A stretch of DNA of 64,000 nt from contig NZ_SSWX01000003.1 of assembly GCF_004803635.1 (NCBI RefSeq), positions 1 through 64,000 of the forward strand. The letters run 5' to 3'. This document shows positions 17,431-26,009 of the stretch, one piece after another (within the stretch, counting starts at the first letter, position 1; each line of letters begins with the position of its first letter). Origin of the DNA: Lampropedia aestuarii (GTDB lineage Bacteria; Pseudomonadota; Gammaproteobacteria; Burkholderiales; Burkholderiaceae_C). The position numbers were made by a program, and so were the translations under genes. The notes beneath the pieces were generated by a model that worked only from the letters and a program-made list of their open reading frames with translations, made no database searches and was not told the DNA's origin.

Positions 17431-17850
17431 ATGGGTATGAATGATGTAAACACAAAAACTTACGCAGGCGATGTCTTGCCGCCATTGGCCTGGCAATGGG
17501 TTGAGGCTGGTGATGCGGTGGTGGTGGATGTGCGCACCGATGCCGAACGGGCCTGGGTCGGTGAAGTGCCTGGGGCTGTGGTGATTGCTCTGAAGCAGTG
17601 GCCCACGATGGCCTTAAACCCCGATTTTGATGTGCAACTGCAGGCCTTGGCCCAGGCCAAGCCGGGCAAGAAGCTGCTGTTTTTGTGCCGCAGCGGCGTG
17701 CGCTCGGTCATTGCGGCCGTGCGTGCCCATGAACTGGGGCTTGAGGCTTACAACATTCTCGAAGGGTTTGAAGGCGATGCAGACCAGAACGGGCACCGAG
17801 GCCAGCTAGGTGGTTGGCGCAAGCACGGCCTGCCCTGGCGACAGAGTTGA
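17431..17850 (+). CDS. rhodanese-like domain protein
   Basis: About 139 residues forming a single rhodanese domain: DVRTDAERAWVGEVPGAVVI near the N-terminus and the active loop LFLCRSGVRSVIAA with the catalytic cysteine. Such proteins bind or transfer sulfane sulfur. The start chosen is ATG 17431 (MGMNDVNTK); an upstream ATG at 17374 is possible but adds a non-domain extension. In related bacteria a rhodanese gene lies near pcm and tolC; here pcm is about 2 kb away and tolC is not seen. Confidence 0.85.
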   Translation: MGMNDVNTKTYAGDVLPPLAWQWVEAGDAVVVDVRTDAERAWVGEVPGAVVIALKQWPTMALNPDFDVQLQALAQAKPGKKLLFLCRSGVRSVIAAVRAHELGLEAYNILEGFEGDADQNGHRGQLGGWRKHGLPWRQS

Positions 17851-17912
17851 GTCCCTGTCGGGCAGCTTGGCGAACGATCCCATGCCCTGGAAGAGAATAC
17901 AGGTTTCAAATG

Positions 17913-17956
17913 GCAAAAAGGCATTCTGAGAATATGCTCTTAGAATGCCTTTTTGC
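17913..17956. terminator. bidirectional terminator between convergent genes
   Basis: Perfect 15-bp inverted repeat GCAAAAAGGCATTCT / AGAATGCCTTTTTGC with a 14-nt loop. It has A/T-rich outer edges on both strands, so it can end transcripts of the rhodanese gene (+) and the BON-LysM gene (-). Confidence 0.8.
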
Positions 17957-17980
17957 AGTGCAGTACCGCTGTACGCTGAC

Positions 17981-18469
17981 TTACAGCACAGGAATGCGCA
18001 ACTTCTGACCTGGATAAATTTTGTCCGGATGTGAGAGCATTGGCTTGTTGGCCTCAAAAATGACTGGGTATTTGTTGGCATCGCCGTAGTATTTTTTGGC
18101 AATGGCCGAGAGAGTGTCGCCGCGCACCACGTCGTGGTATTGGGCTTCTGGCTCTGGATTGGTCACGCTCATCTGGTTGTCCACGGCATTGACATTGGCG
18201 ACGTTGCCGCAGCACAGTGTGACTTTTTCCAGATCTTGCTGCGTATTGGCAACCCCTTTGACTGTTACGGTGCCTGTCGTGCCATTGAAGAGTACCTCAA
18301 TATCACTTACATTGAGCCCCTGCGTGGCAATGTAGGCAGCAATGGCTTTGGCTGCTGTCGCATCCAGTGCTTCTTGTTGGGGAGCTGCCGCTGTGTTTTC
18401 AGCGGCCTCGGCTGCTTTACCGCCAAAAAGTTTTTCGCCGGCGTCCTTGATGAAACTGAAGAGACCCAT
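17981..18469 (-). CDS. BON and LysM domain protein (YgaU/Kbp-like)
   Basis: 162 residues. An N-terminal amphipathic start (MGLFSFIKDAGEKLFGGK) is followed by a BON domain (about 40-100) and a C-terminal LysM domain (DVVRGDTLSAIAKKYYGDAN ... YPGQKLRIP, about 112-160). This is the architecture of E. coli YgaU/Kbp, a soluble potassium-binding stress protein. No signal peptide is present, agreeing with a cytoplasmic role. ATG 18469 has AAGGAG just upstream. Divergent from coaX. Confidence 0.92.
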   Translation of the reverse strand: MGLFSFIKDAGEKLFGGKAAEAAENTAAAPQQEALDATAAKAIAAYIATQGLNVSDIEVLFNGTTGTVTVKGVANTQQDLEKVTLCCGNVANVNAVDNQMSVTNPEPEAQYHDVVRGDTLSAIAKKYYGDANKYPVIFEANKPMLSHPDKIYPGQKLRIPVL

Positions 18470-18589
18470 ATTTAGCTCCTTGTGAGTGACAATGCAGCCC
18501 CGAGATGGCGCTGCCCGAGGCTAAGTGTAGCTGCATGTGGCAGTAAAAAGCATCAAGTGATGCTGGATATAAGAGATCAAAATCCTCAG

Positions 18590-19375
18590 ATGACTTTTCT
18601 TGCTATTGATATTGGCAATACCCGTTTGAAGTGGGCGCTGTACAGCCAGCCTCGCTGGAATGCGCGCTTGATTGCTCAGGGTGTGGAGTTTTTAGACCAT
18701 ATCGACCGCTTGTCTGAAAACCATTGGGCTGGCTTGCCTGCACCCAGCATGATGCTGGGTTGTGCAGTCGCGGCCGATGCCGTGCGCAATAGGGTGGTTG
18801 AGCAATTGGAAATATGGGATGTTGAACCCTTGTGGGTCAGCTCGGCTCGGCAAGCGGCAGGCCTGACTAATGGGTATGACTATCCCGGCCGCCTTGGCTC
18901 AGACCGCTGGGTGGCGATGATTGGAGCAAGAAACCGCTTATTGGCCAAAGGTGATCGCAGGCCCTTGATTGTGGTGATGGTGGGCACTGCGGTGACCGTC
19001 GAGGCCATAGATGCGGATGGCAATTTTCTGGGAGGGCTGATTTTGCCTGGCCACGGCATTATGCTCAGGGCGCTGGAGTCGGGCACCGCTGGTCTGCATG
19101 TGCCAACTGGTGAGGTCAAGCCATTTCCCACCAATACCAGCGATGCGCTCACCAGCGGCGGCACTTATGCGATTGCTGGGGCCGTTGAACGCATGATTCA
19201 GCATTTGCAGCAGCGCACCGGTCAGGCACCAGCATGCATCATGACTGGCGGCGCTGGCTGGAAGATGGCGCCCAGCATGACCCGGCCTTTTGAGTTGGTT
19301 GACAGCCTGATATTTGATGGCTTGTTGGCTTTGGCCCAGGAAAAATCGCAACTGCAAGTAGCCAGCAGTTTTTAA
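18590..19375 (+). CDS. coaX: type III pantothenate kinase
   Basis: CoaX phosphorylates pantothenate as the first step of CoA synthesis and belongs to the ASKHA fold. The N-terminal phosphate-binding motif [13 protein letters not shown] decides the start (ATG 18590, MTFLAIDIG); [22 protein letters not shown] and [12 protein letters not shown] follow as expected. 261 residues, normal length. The TAA stop at 19373-19375 lies inside the end of a palindromic element (copy C). Confidence 0.93.
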   Translation: MTFLAIDIGNTRLKWALYSQPRWNARLIAQGVEFLDHIDRLSENHWAGLPAPSMMLGCAVAADAVRNRVVEQLEIWDVEPLWVSSARQAAGLTNGYDYPGRLGSDRWVAMIGARNRLLAKGDRRPLIVVMVGTAVTVEAIDADGNFLGGLILPGHGIMLRALESGTAGLHVPTGEVKPFPTNTSDALTSGGTYAIAGAVERMIQHLQQRTGQAPACIMTGGAGWKMAPSMTRPFELVDSLIFDGLLALAQEKSQLQVASSF

Positions 19376-19555
19376 GAGTCTGTTCATCATCTCCACGCAG
19401 ACGCGTTGCAGCCCTAAAGGCAAGGCCCCACAAAGCGCATTGCGCGGCCTTGCACGTAATACGCATATTGCTGTCTGAGCCGCAACAGGCGCCTTGTAGC
19501 GCCTCTTTTTTTGTGCCTTGCGCGATTGCACGAAGATGTCAAACAAGTCTTTAAG
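19372..19555. repeat. dispersed palindromic element, copy C (internally shortened, 184 bp)
   Basis: Same orientation as copy A. Left end TTAAGAGTCTGTTCATC then CCACGCAGACGCGTTG; right end (reverse-complemented) TTAAAGACTTGTTTGACATC. The inner half CAACAGGCGCCTTG ... CTTTTTTTGTGCCTTGCGCG matches copies A and B, but about 90 bp of the middle is missing. It supplies the TAA stop of coaX and lies between convergent coaX and pcm. Confidence 0.8.
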
Positions 19556-19588
19556 GGCTGTTGGTGAGCCGTTGGCTTGCTGGCAGAT

Positions 19589-19639
19589 AACAAAAAAACT
19601 GCAAGTTGGTGCATGTGCACCTATTGCAGTTTTTTTGTT
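19589..19639. terminator. bidirectional terminator between coaX and pcm
   Basis: Perfect 16-bp inverted repeat AACAAAAAAACTGCAA / TTGCAGTTTTTTTGTT with a 19-nt loop that itself holds TGCATGTGCA. T-runs occur on both strands. It sits just beyond palindromic element copy C. Confidence 0.85.
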
Positions 19640-19701
19640 GAGTTGATTGTGCGTTGCAGGGCTGGGGCTTTTGTTGAAAGCACCGCCCGTGTGTCTGGAG
19701 T

Positions 19702-20409
19702 TTAAAACTCAAACGCGCTAGGTTCAGGGAAGCCTTGCAGCCGTGGCAAATTGAAGTCCCAAGGTGTGGTGACTTGGAATTTACCTTGGACCTTCTTGAT
19801 CAGGGTCATGCGCATCACAGGCTCTTGGCCGACACAGGCCATCAAACGACCGCCTTCGTTCAGGGCAGCCAGCAAAGCGGGGGGTACTTCAACGACTGAG
19901 CCGCTGAGCACAATCACATCAAAGCCGCCTGTGGGAATGTCGGTGGCGCCATTGGCTTGGACGACAGAGACATTGCGCACCGATGCGCGGCTCAGGTTGG
20001 CTTGGGCCAGCTTGGCCAGGTCAGGGGCAATTTCCAGAGACACGACTTCTTTGCCCAAAGCGCCAAGCAGTGCGGCCATGTAGCCTGAGCCAGCGCCAAT
20101 TTCCAGCACCCGTTCATGGGCTTGGACTTTGAGGTCATTGAGTGTGCGTGCCTCGATTTTTGGCGACACCATATAGGCATCTGGGCGGCTCAGGAGTTCG
20201 TGCTCAGCGACCAATGGAATTTCCACGTCCGTGAAAGCCAGACTTTTGTAGGCTTCGGGCACAAAATGCTCACGTTTGACGCGTGCCAAGGTGGAGAGCA
20301 CGACGCTGTCGTCTACATTCCATGGGCGAATTTGCTGCTCAATCATATTGAAGCGGGCAACATCTTCTGGATGGGGGAAATCTTGCAAACGGTTCAAAGG
20401 CAATGTCAT
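19702..20409 (-). CDS. pcm: protein-L-isoaspartate O-methyltransferase
   Basis: Repairs isoaspartyl residues in aged proteins using SAM. 235 residues with the N-terminal MIEQQIRPWNV and VKREHFVP blocks and SAM motif I VLEIGAGSGYMAALL (about 100-114). A motif ADVILSGSV-like segment reads FDVIVLSGSV. Compared with classical Pcm the catalytic-region sequence is more divergent, as is usual for the beta-proteobacterial version that normally precedes a rhodanese and tolC. The rhodanese is in the neighbourhood but tolC is not. Confidence 0.88.
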   Translation of the reverse strand: MTLPLNRLQDFPHPEDVARFNMIEQQIRPWNVDDSVVLSTLARVKREHFVPEAYKSLAFTDVEIPLVAEHELLSRPDAYMVSPKIEARTLNDLKVQAHERVLEIGAGSGYMAALLGALGKEVVSLEIAPDLAKLAQANLSRASVRNVSVVQANGATDIPTGGFDVIVLSGSVVEVPPALLAALNEGGRLMACVGQEPVMRMTLIKKVQGKFQVTTPWDFNLPRLQGFPEPSAFEF

Positions 20410-20727
20410 CGTATTCTCCTGGGGCTGGGTGTCCGTGTCTGTGAATCAAAGCCCTGGCCCGATCTGACTCGGGCGCAGCTTTTGATTTGCAAACAGCCCC
20501 TAGCTTGCGGTTTGGCTGAAGTCTTGTGCTGAGCTGTAAGCCAGTCATTGGGCAAACTGCCCCATCCGGCTCCAGATCAACCTCGCATTTTAGAGCGTGT
20601 TGGAGCGCTTGTGCGATACCAGAGCCCAAGAATGCGATATGTTGTTGCTTACGGGGTTTCACAGGCTTGGTGCAAGCGCACCATGGCAGCCCTGTGATTG
20701 AGAGGAAATACCAACACTGTCAATGGC
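20410..20727. other. gap of about 318 bp without a gene, downstream of short hemY
   Basis: I looked here for the missing C-terminal TPR part of HemY on the minus strand and found none in any frame. A TTTAGAGCGTGTTGGAGCGC stretch near 20588 recalls the tip of the palindromic element but the match is short. This region should contain the pcm promoter. Confidence 0.45.
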
Positions 20728-21231
20728 TTAGCTAAGTGATTCAGAGTCGATGTCGAGTCGCGATTCGCGCTTGGCACGCCTGGATTCTTTTTCTAACCAA
20801 TACGACAAGGCCAATAGGCGCTGGTGTTCTTGCGTTTCTTTGGCCGTGTGTGCATGGGCTGGGTGGTGCTCTTGCGATAAGGCGGTTTGGCTCAATTGCT
20901 GCAGCCGCAGTGCCTCTTCTTCAGCCTCTTGCCAATCGCCTTGTGAGAGCGCTTCAACAGTTCGCACCAGGCTTTGGTGCGCGGCCACGTCGTGGCGGTA
21001 TTCACGCCAGATTTTGGCCTCAGTCGGCATGCGCCAGACGCTGGTCAGTGCATAAATGACCAGCGCGCAAGCCGCAAAGGCAGTCACCAGGAGAAGCAAA
21101 AACAGGTTCAGTGACATGTCCATGCGATAGGGCTGCCAAAACAGGGTGATGGTCGCCCGGTTGCTATTGAGGAATAAGGCGGCAGCTACCGCTGCAGCAA
21201 ACAGAATGAGAATCCACAACGCACTGCGCAT
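20728..21231 (-). CDS. hemY: HemY-like protein, truncated (167 aa)
   Basis: Two N-terminal membrane helices (ALWILILFAAAVAAALFL and LNLFLLLLVTAFAACALVIY) with the linking TITLFWQPYRMDMSLNL are the HemY N-terminal domain. They are followed by only the first TPR-like helices (SLVRTVEALSQGDWQEAEEE). HemY proteins are usually about 400 residues with a long TPR array; this one stops at 167 residues, ending DIDSESLS. It follows hemX by one base, as in other Burkholderiales haem operons, which supports the identity. It may be a decayed gene or a minimal functional version. Confidence 0.8.
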   Translation of the reverse strand: MRSALWILILFAAAVAAALFLNSNRATITLFWQPYRMDMSLNLFLLLLVTAFAACALVIYALTSVWRMPTEAKIWREYRHDVAAHQSLVRTVEALSQGDWQEAEEEALRLQQLSQTALSQEHHPAHAHTAKETQEHQRLLALSYWLEKESRRAKRESRLDIDSESLS

Positions 21232-21232
21232 A

Positions 21233-22495
21233 TCACGGTTGCTCCTGGTGGGGGGTGTCCGTGGTCAGGGGCTCGTTGCCGTCGAGGGCTGCGCTGGCCT
21301 CAGGCAGCGGCCGGTTGCTCGGTGTACGTGGCGCGCGGCTGGCGGCGATGGCATTGAGCGTCTCAGTAATGGCAGGAGCCTCTACCACCAAAATATGGTT
21401 TTGCAGTTGGTTCAGCGTACGCAGCGCATGTTGCGTGCGCGGTGAAGAGACATCAAAGTACTTTCTGAGCAATCCCTGGGCTGCGGCCAAGTCCGTGCGG
21501 GCCGACGCCGATTGGCGCGCCAACAGGCCCATGCGCGCATTCATCAGCTGCAAGCGCATGTTTTCGCGCAGGAAAAATGCCTGCTCAGCGCTCAGCAGTG
21601 CGGCTTCGGGGTAGTCGATGCGTTGCACGCGCACCAGGCCGGCCATATTGTCAAACAAGGCGCTGAACCAGCCTTTAGAGATGCTGGCGTCTTCGCTCGC
21701 TTCTTGCTCAAGGTCGAAAGTGCTGGAAGGCGCGTCTGCGCTTGCTGGCGTAGGGACTAGGCCCGGCTCTTGCTGGGCGGCAGTGGCTATGTTGGTGTCA
21801 TCAACGGGGGCACTCTGGGGCTGTTGCACGGCGCTGAATGGCAGCCCTGTTGCGCTGTCGAGTCCGACCGCATTGGCCAGGGGGATTTGATCGAGCTGCA
21901 GCAGCAGGGTGTCAATGCGTCCCAGCAGTCCTGCTGTGTCCGTCACGGCGTTACTGGTCAGGCGAGACAGGTCTTTCTCAATTGCGTTGACAATGGGGTT
22001 CAGGCGCGGTTGCTCAGTGCGATCAATGCGTTGCGATGCGTTGCGCAGCGCTGCAATCAGCGGGCCAGCCAAACCGGTCAGCTGGGCTTGCTGCTGGGCC
22101 AGTCGCAGCGAGGCCTCCATGTCGATCAGCATGGTTTCATCACGCGTGCGTGAGAGCTCGAAAGCCATTTGTTCAATGTGTGAGCGCTGCAGGGTGTATT
22201 CATTCACGCGTGCCTCACTCAGGCTGGAGCGGGTGACCGCATCACGGGCAAGGTCATGCGCCTGCGCGGATTGGGTTTTGGCCTCAATGGCCTGAGCCTG
22301 AATGGCGGCAGTCTGGGTGATCAACTGCGTTTGGATGTTGTTGAGTCGCTGCCATTGCGAATAGGCCAGCAAAAAGCCAAGCACGGCAATGGCCACCAGC
22401 AACCAGGCACCCCAAATCGGAAACAGCATGGGGCGGCGCCAATTGGCGATGATTTGGTGCAGCGGTTGAGGTGGAGGACTTTCTTCAGGAGTCAC
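21233..22495 (-). CDS. hemX: HemX-like membrane protein (uroporphyrinogen-III C-methyltransferase family name)
   Basis: About 420 residues. One N-terminal transmembrane helix (FPIWGAWLLVAIAVLGFLLA) is followed by a long coiled-coil-prone Gln/Ala-rich region (TQTAAIQAQAIEAKTQSAQ) and the HemX family block MLIDMEASLRLAQQQAQLTG. Despite the family name no methyltransferase domain is present. The gene lies between hemD and hemY. The start is unsure: GTG 22495 (MTPEESPPPQ) or TTG 22528 are both in frame, and neither has a strong Shine-Dalgarno. Confidence 0.88.
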   Translation of the reverse strand: MTPEESPPPQPLHQIIANWRRPMLFPIWGAWLLVAIAVLGFLLAYSQWQRLNNIQTQLITQTAAIQAQAIEAKTQSAQAHDLARDAVTRSSLSEARVNEYTLQRSHIEQMAFELSRTRDETMLIDMEASLRLAQQQAQLTGLAGPLIAALRNASQRIDRTEQPRLNPIVNAIEKDLSRLTSNAVTDTAGLLGRIDTLLLQLDQIPLANAVGLDSATGLPFSAVQQPQSAPVDDTNIATAAQQEPGLVPTPASADAPSSTFDLEQEASEDASISKGWFSALFDNMAGLVRVQRIDYPEAALLSAEQAFFLRENMRLQLMNARMGLLARQSASARTDLAAAQGLLRKYFDVSSPRTQHALRTLNQLQNHILVVEAPAITETLNAIAASRAPRTPSNRPLPEASAALDGNEPLTTDTPHQEQP

Positions 22496-22700
22496 GTCAA
22501 AGCGTCTTAATGGCTGGTGAAGCGCCAAGCACGCAGTTGGCTTGGAAGGCGTTATGGCTGTGCGGTGTTAGCGCGAATGAGGCTGATGTGGGCTTATTGT
22601 GGCATGTATTGCGGCCCAGCGCCGCCCATCGGCTGTGAATAGGCAGAGAGAGCCGCATCAAGCGCTATGCTGTGTTGCGCAGCAGCCAAAAGCCTGGACG

Positions 22701-22792
22701 TAGAACCTGTTTTCGATCTTTTCGCCGTCGCGCTAGGTGCAAAAAAGAGGCGTTTTAAGGCTGTCTGTAAAAAGATTGTAAAAACGCTCATA
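22701..22792. repeat. dispersed palindromic element, copy E (internally deleted, 92 bp)
   Basis: Left end TAGAACCTGTTTTCGATCTT then TTCGCCGTCGCGC; right end (reverse-complemented) TATGAGCGTTTTTACAATC. The middle keeps only GTGCAAAAAAGAGGCG. It lies between hemD and hemX, and its right end contains the TGA stop of hemD (22788-22790). Confidence 0.7.
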
Positions 22793-23657
22793 GCGATTGG
22801 ATGGCCGCCGTCCATGTTTGTGCCAGCGCTTCAGGCGTGGGCAGGCAGTGCAACACCTTGGCAAAGCCTTTGTCGAGCAGGGTCTGGCCAATGCGCGGGT
22901 GTGTGGCAATTGCGCTGTGTGAGCGCCAGTTGTGCTTTGGAAAGCGCTCGGTGAGTTGCTCGACCGCTTCCGAGCTATTGAACAGCCAGATGCACGCGCC
23001 TTGTGCAGCCAGGTCGACTATTGTGAGGTGTGAGGTCTGCCACGCCGGCGCTCTGCGTTCATAGACGGACAACAGCTCGACCACGGCACCGTGCTGTTGC
23101 AGTGTGCGGCTCAGCCATAGGCGGCCGTTGCCTTCGAGGCCTGCATCTGGTGATTGCACGGCGTTTGGGAGGGCGCCGTGCGTGCTGCCACGCACGATCA
23201 GCACGCGCGCGCCGCCGCTGATTTGCGTGTGCACCGTGTGCCACAGCGCTTCGGAGTCAAACTGGCTGCTGCGTGCAAGGTCAGGCTGGTCAATGGTGTC
23301 TTGGGCAAAGCCCAGTGCCAGCAGACTGCGCGTGGTGCCTGGCCCGGGCGACCACAGCCGTGGTGCCTGGCCTGCTGCGCTGGCTTCTTGCCATGCCCGT
23401 TGGGCTGTAAGGTCCCAGAAATACTGCACGGCATTGGGGCTGACATGCATGATGGCGTGGTAGTGCGCCAATCGCGCAACGATGGCCTCTTTCGCTTGCA
23501 AGGTGGCTGGGTCGCACTTGGCTTCAATCGCCATCAATGGCAGGGCCAGAGTGGGTACGCCTAACTCGTCCAGCGCCTGGGCCCAGTGCAAGGCCTGGGC
23601 AGGCGGGCGCGTTAGGATTAGCGGAGGGCGGGGAGGGATCAATGCAGCACCTGTCAA
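22788..23657 (-). CDS. hemD: uroporphyrinogen-III synthase
   Basis: HemD cyclises hydroxymethylbilane to uroporphyrinogen III. The divergent but recognisable two-lobed protein begins at PPLILTRPPAQALHWAQ, with HVSPNAVQYFW and WLFNSSEAVEQL as family segments. No ATG precedes the domain without overlapping rsmE; TTG 23657 (MTGAALIPPR) gives 289 aa and starts 22 bp after the rsmE stop, while the open frame extends to an ATG at 23744 inside rsmE. hemC, its usual upstream neighbour, is absent. Its stop codon lies in palindromic element copy E. Confidence 0.85.
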   Translation of the reverse strand: MTGAALIPPRPPLILTRPPAQALHWAQALDELGVPTLALPLMAIEAKCDPATLQAKEAIVARLAHYHAIMHVSPNAVQYFWDLTAQRAWQEASAAGQAPRLWSPGPGTTRSLLALGFAQDTIDQPDLARSSQFDSEALWHTVHTQISGGARVLIVRGSTHGALPNAVQSPDAGLEGNGRLWLSRTLQQHGAVVELLSVYERRAPAWQTSHLTIVDLAAQGACIWLFNSSEAVEQLTERFPKHNWRSHSAIATHPRIGQTLLDKGFAKVLHCLPTPEALAQTWTAAIQSL

Positions 23658-23679
23658 GTGGGGCGTTGGTGGCGGCGCG

Positions 23680-24465
23680 TCAGGACTCTGACAGCGCAAT
23701 ATGCGCCAATGCCGCCAAAGGGGCGGTTTCGGCCCGCAGCACACGGCGGCCTAGCGTGGTGGGCGCAAAGCCGTGCTCCATCAAGGCTTGTTCTTCTGCC
23801 TGGGCCAGACCGCCTTCAGGTCCTGAGGCAAAGCAGACATCGCGGGTGCCAACTGCGCCCTGTAGCCTATTGCGCAGTGTCTGTGTGCCGCTGCTCAGGC
23901 TCAGGACGCATTGGAGTGCAGGCAGGCTGCTTGGCTGGGCGTTGGCAGGAATCAGCGTTTGGTATGCCTTGGCTTTGAGGAAGTCTGTCAGCGTGCGCAC
24001 CGGATGCACCAATGGCAAGGTGTTGCGGCCCGATTGTTCGCACGCTGCTGCGGCAATGGCCTGCCAATGCTCGCGCTTTTTGTCCGCGCGTTCACCTTTG
24101 AGGCGCAGCACACTGCGCTCGGTCATGACCGGGCTGATGCTGTAGACACCCAGTTCGGTGACTTTCTCCACCAGCCAGTCCATGCGCTCATTGGTGGGCA
24201 TGGCCACCACCAAGTGCACGCGTGTTTCGATTTCGCGGTTATGGGTTTGTACGTCGGTAATGCGCACGCGCACGATTTGGCGGCCCATTGCAAGAATTTC
24301 TGCTTGCCATTCGCAGTTGGTGTGCGTTTCGCCGCCAGGAAACAGGCAGACGCTTTCACCAGGCTGCATGCGCAGCACCTGAATGTGTCGGCTGGCAGCC
24401 GCAGGCAGGTCGATTTCACAACCCAGGCTTAAGGGGTGGGGGAAGTGGATGCGCGCAAGGGCCAT
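23680..24465 (-). CDS. rsmE: 16S rRNA (uracil(1498)-N(3))-methyltransferase
   Basis: RsmE methylates U1498 of 16S rRNA; it is a SPOUT-class knotted methyltransferase. 261 residues: the N-terminal PUA-like domain (ARIHFPHPL ... HIQVLRMQPGESVCLF), then MDWLVEKVTELGV and the C-terminal SAM-knot motif SGPEGGLAQAEEQ and LGRRVLRAETAPLAAL. ATG 24465 (MALARIHFP) is the natural start. It lies between amgK and hemD on the minus strand. Confidence 0.94.
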   Translation of the reverse strand: MALARIHFPHPLSLGCEIDLPAAASRHIQVLRMQPGESVCLFPGGETHTNCEWQAEILAMGRQIVRVRITDVQTHNREIETRVHLVVAMPTNERMDWLVEKVTELGVYSISPVMTERSVLRLKGERADKKREHWQAIAAAACEQSGRNTLPLVHPVRTLTDFLKAKAYQTLIPANAQPSSLPALQCVLSLSSGTQTLRNRLQGAVGTRDVCFASGPEGGLAQAEEQALMEHGFAPTTLGRRVLRAETAPLAALAHIALSES

Positions 24466-24550
24466 AAACAAGCGGGGCTCAAAAAATCCATTGTGGCTGA
24501 ATGTGTGCAGTGCAGCTGGCCAGTTGATCAGGCCGCTGCAGCACAGAGAC

Positions 24551-25633
24551 TCAGAGTCTACCGAACGAGAAAGCTTCGGTTTTTTGGGTGTTCTCCAGCG
24601 CGTCAATCAGGCGCAGCATCGGGAACAGTTCGCGGTAGCGGCTGGCGGTGCTGCGAATATAGTGCAGGAATCTAGGCGTGTCTTCCAAATATTTGGCCTT
24701 GCCATCGCGCAGCGTCAAGCGCGCAAAAATACCGGCTACTTTGAGGTGGCGCTGCAAGCCCATCCATTCAACGGCGCGGTAAAACTCACCAAAGTCTGCC
24801 TCTAGCTCTGGCGCGCTGGCCAGCAGGCCGGCTTTGCGGGCCTTTTCCCAATAGCGCACGGCAATATCCAGCAGAAAATCTTCTTCCCAGCTGTGGAAGG
24901 CGTCACGCAACAGGCTGGCCAGGTCGTAGGTGATGGGGCCGTGCAACGCGTCTTGGAAATCCAGTACGCCACTGATCTGGGCAGCGCCTGCCGCGTCAGC
25001 TGGTGTCACCATCAGATTGCGCAGCATGTAGTCGCGGTGCACAAACACCTGTGGCGCGGCAAGGTTGTTGGCCGCGATCAACTCAAAAGTCTTGTGTAAG
25101 GTCTGTTGCTGGCTGTCGCTGAGTGTGGCTTGGCGGTAGCGGCCCAAGTACCACTCTGGGAATAACTGCATCTCACGCATCAGCACCGCATGGTCATAGG
25201 CTGGCACATCGGCGCGGGTGCGCATTTGCATTTGAACCAGCCAATCCACGCTTTGCAGCATCAGCGGATAGGCTTCTTTGGTGCTGTATTCGGGTGCCAA
25301 GTATTGCAGCACGGTCTGCTGGCCCAAATCGTCCATCAGTAAAAAACCATTGTCCACATCGCTTTGCAGCAGCCTGGGGGTGGGAATGCCGGCTTCATGC
25401 AGCAGTTGTGCGACATGCATGAACGGGCCAAGGGGCTCTTTCTCGGGCGGTGCATCCATGATGATGCGCGACTGGCCTGTCGTGGTTTGGATGCGAAAGT
25501 AGCGTCTAAAGCTGGCATCAGAGGAGGCCAGCTGCAAGCTGCTGGTGGCCAGTTGCTGGTCGCCTGCAATGGCAGTGAGCCATTGCTCAAAAAGGACTTG
25601 GCGCGCAGGCTCGGCCCATTGGATGGTTGTCAT
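24551..25633 (-). CDS. amgK: sugar kinase of the AmgK type (N-acetylmuramate/N-acetylglucosamine anomeric kinase)
   Basis: 360-residue aminoglycoside-phosphotransferase-fold kinase. The N-terminal SSDASFRRYFRI segment and Brenner-type catalytic loop VFVHRDYMLRNLMV with metal site VLDFQDALHGP are clear. In Pseudomonas and many beta-proteobacteria, AmgK phosphorylates cell-wall amino sugars at C1 and MurU then makes UDP-MurNAc, bypassing de novo synthesis; the pair is encoded beside lptD-surA. The location here, divergent from lptD-surA, agrees. No MurU nucleotidyltransferase gene is next to it, so the route may be incomplete locally. Confidence 0.85.
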   Translation of the reverse strand: MTTIQWAEPARQVLFEQWLTAIAGDQQLATSSLQLASSDASFRRYFRIQTTTGQSRIIMDAPPEKEPLGPFMHVAQLLHEAGIPTPRLLQSDVDNGFLLMDDLGQQTVLQYLAPEYSTKEAYPLMLQSVDWLVQMQMRTRADVPAYDHAVLMREMQLFPEWYLGRYRQATLSDSQQQTLHKTFELIAANNLAAPQVFVHRDYMLRNLMVTPADAAGAAQISGVLDFQDALHGPITYDLASLLRDAFHSWEEDFLLDIAVRYWEKARKAGLLASAPELEADFGEFYRAVEWMGLQRHLKVAGIFARLTLRDGKAKYLEDTPRFLHYIRSTASRYRELFPMLRLIDALENTQKTEAFSFGRL

Positions 25634-26009
25634 AGAAATGTGAGAGCAAGAAACGGAAAAGTGAAGCCTGGAGTACGTGTTCTAAGGCAGGCAATGGAGG
25701 TCGGGCCGGTGTTTTGGCCTCATTTTACAAATGATGGCAAAGGCGAACCTGATAATATGCGCCGATTGAATAAATGATTGGGGCATGCCAGTGGGGGTCA
25801 GCGGCTTCGCAAGAGATGGCAGCTGCGTGCCAAGGCGCAGACCAATTGGCGGCACATGCCCAATCGCTGGCGTACTCAGACAGGCACATACATGCCAATA
25901 TGAGCGCAGGCGGCATGGGCAGGCTTGCCAATAGCGCCTGTAGCGTCAACACCATACTGTATGTTTGCGGTGCAGCCATTGCTGGACGGCAGATTTTGAT
26001 GAAAAGAAC
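25634..26009. other. divergent promoter region amgK/lptD, about 376 bp
   Basis: No coding frame is convincing here. The sequence GTACGTGTTCTAAG at about 25674-25687 matches the tip of the palindromic element family (ACACGTTCTAAG) and may be a solo fragment. Promoters of amgK and of lptD should lie here; I cannot pick them with confidence. Confidence 0.4.
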
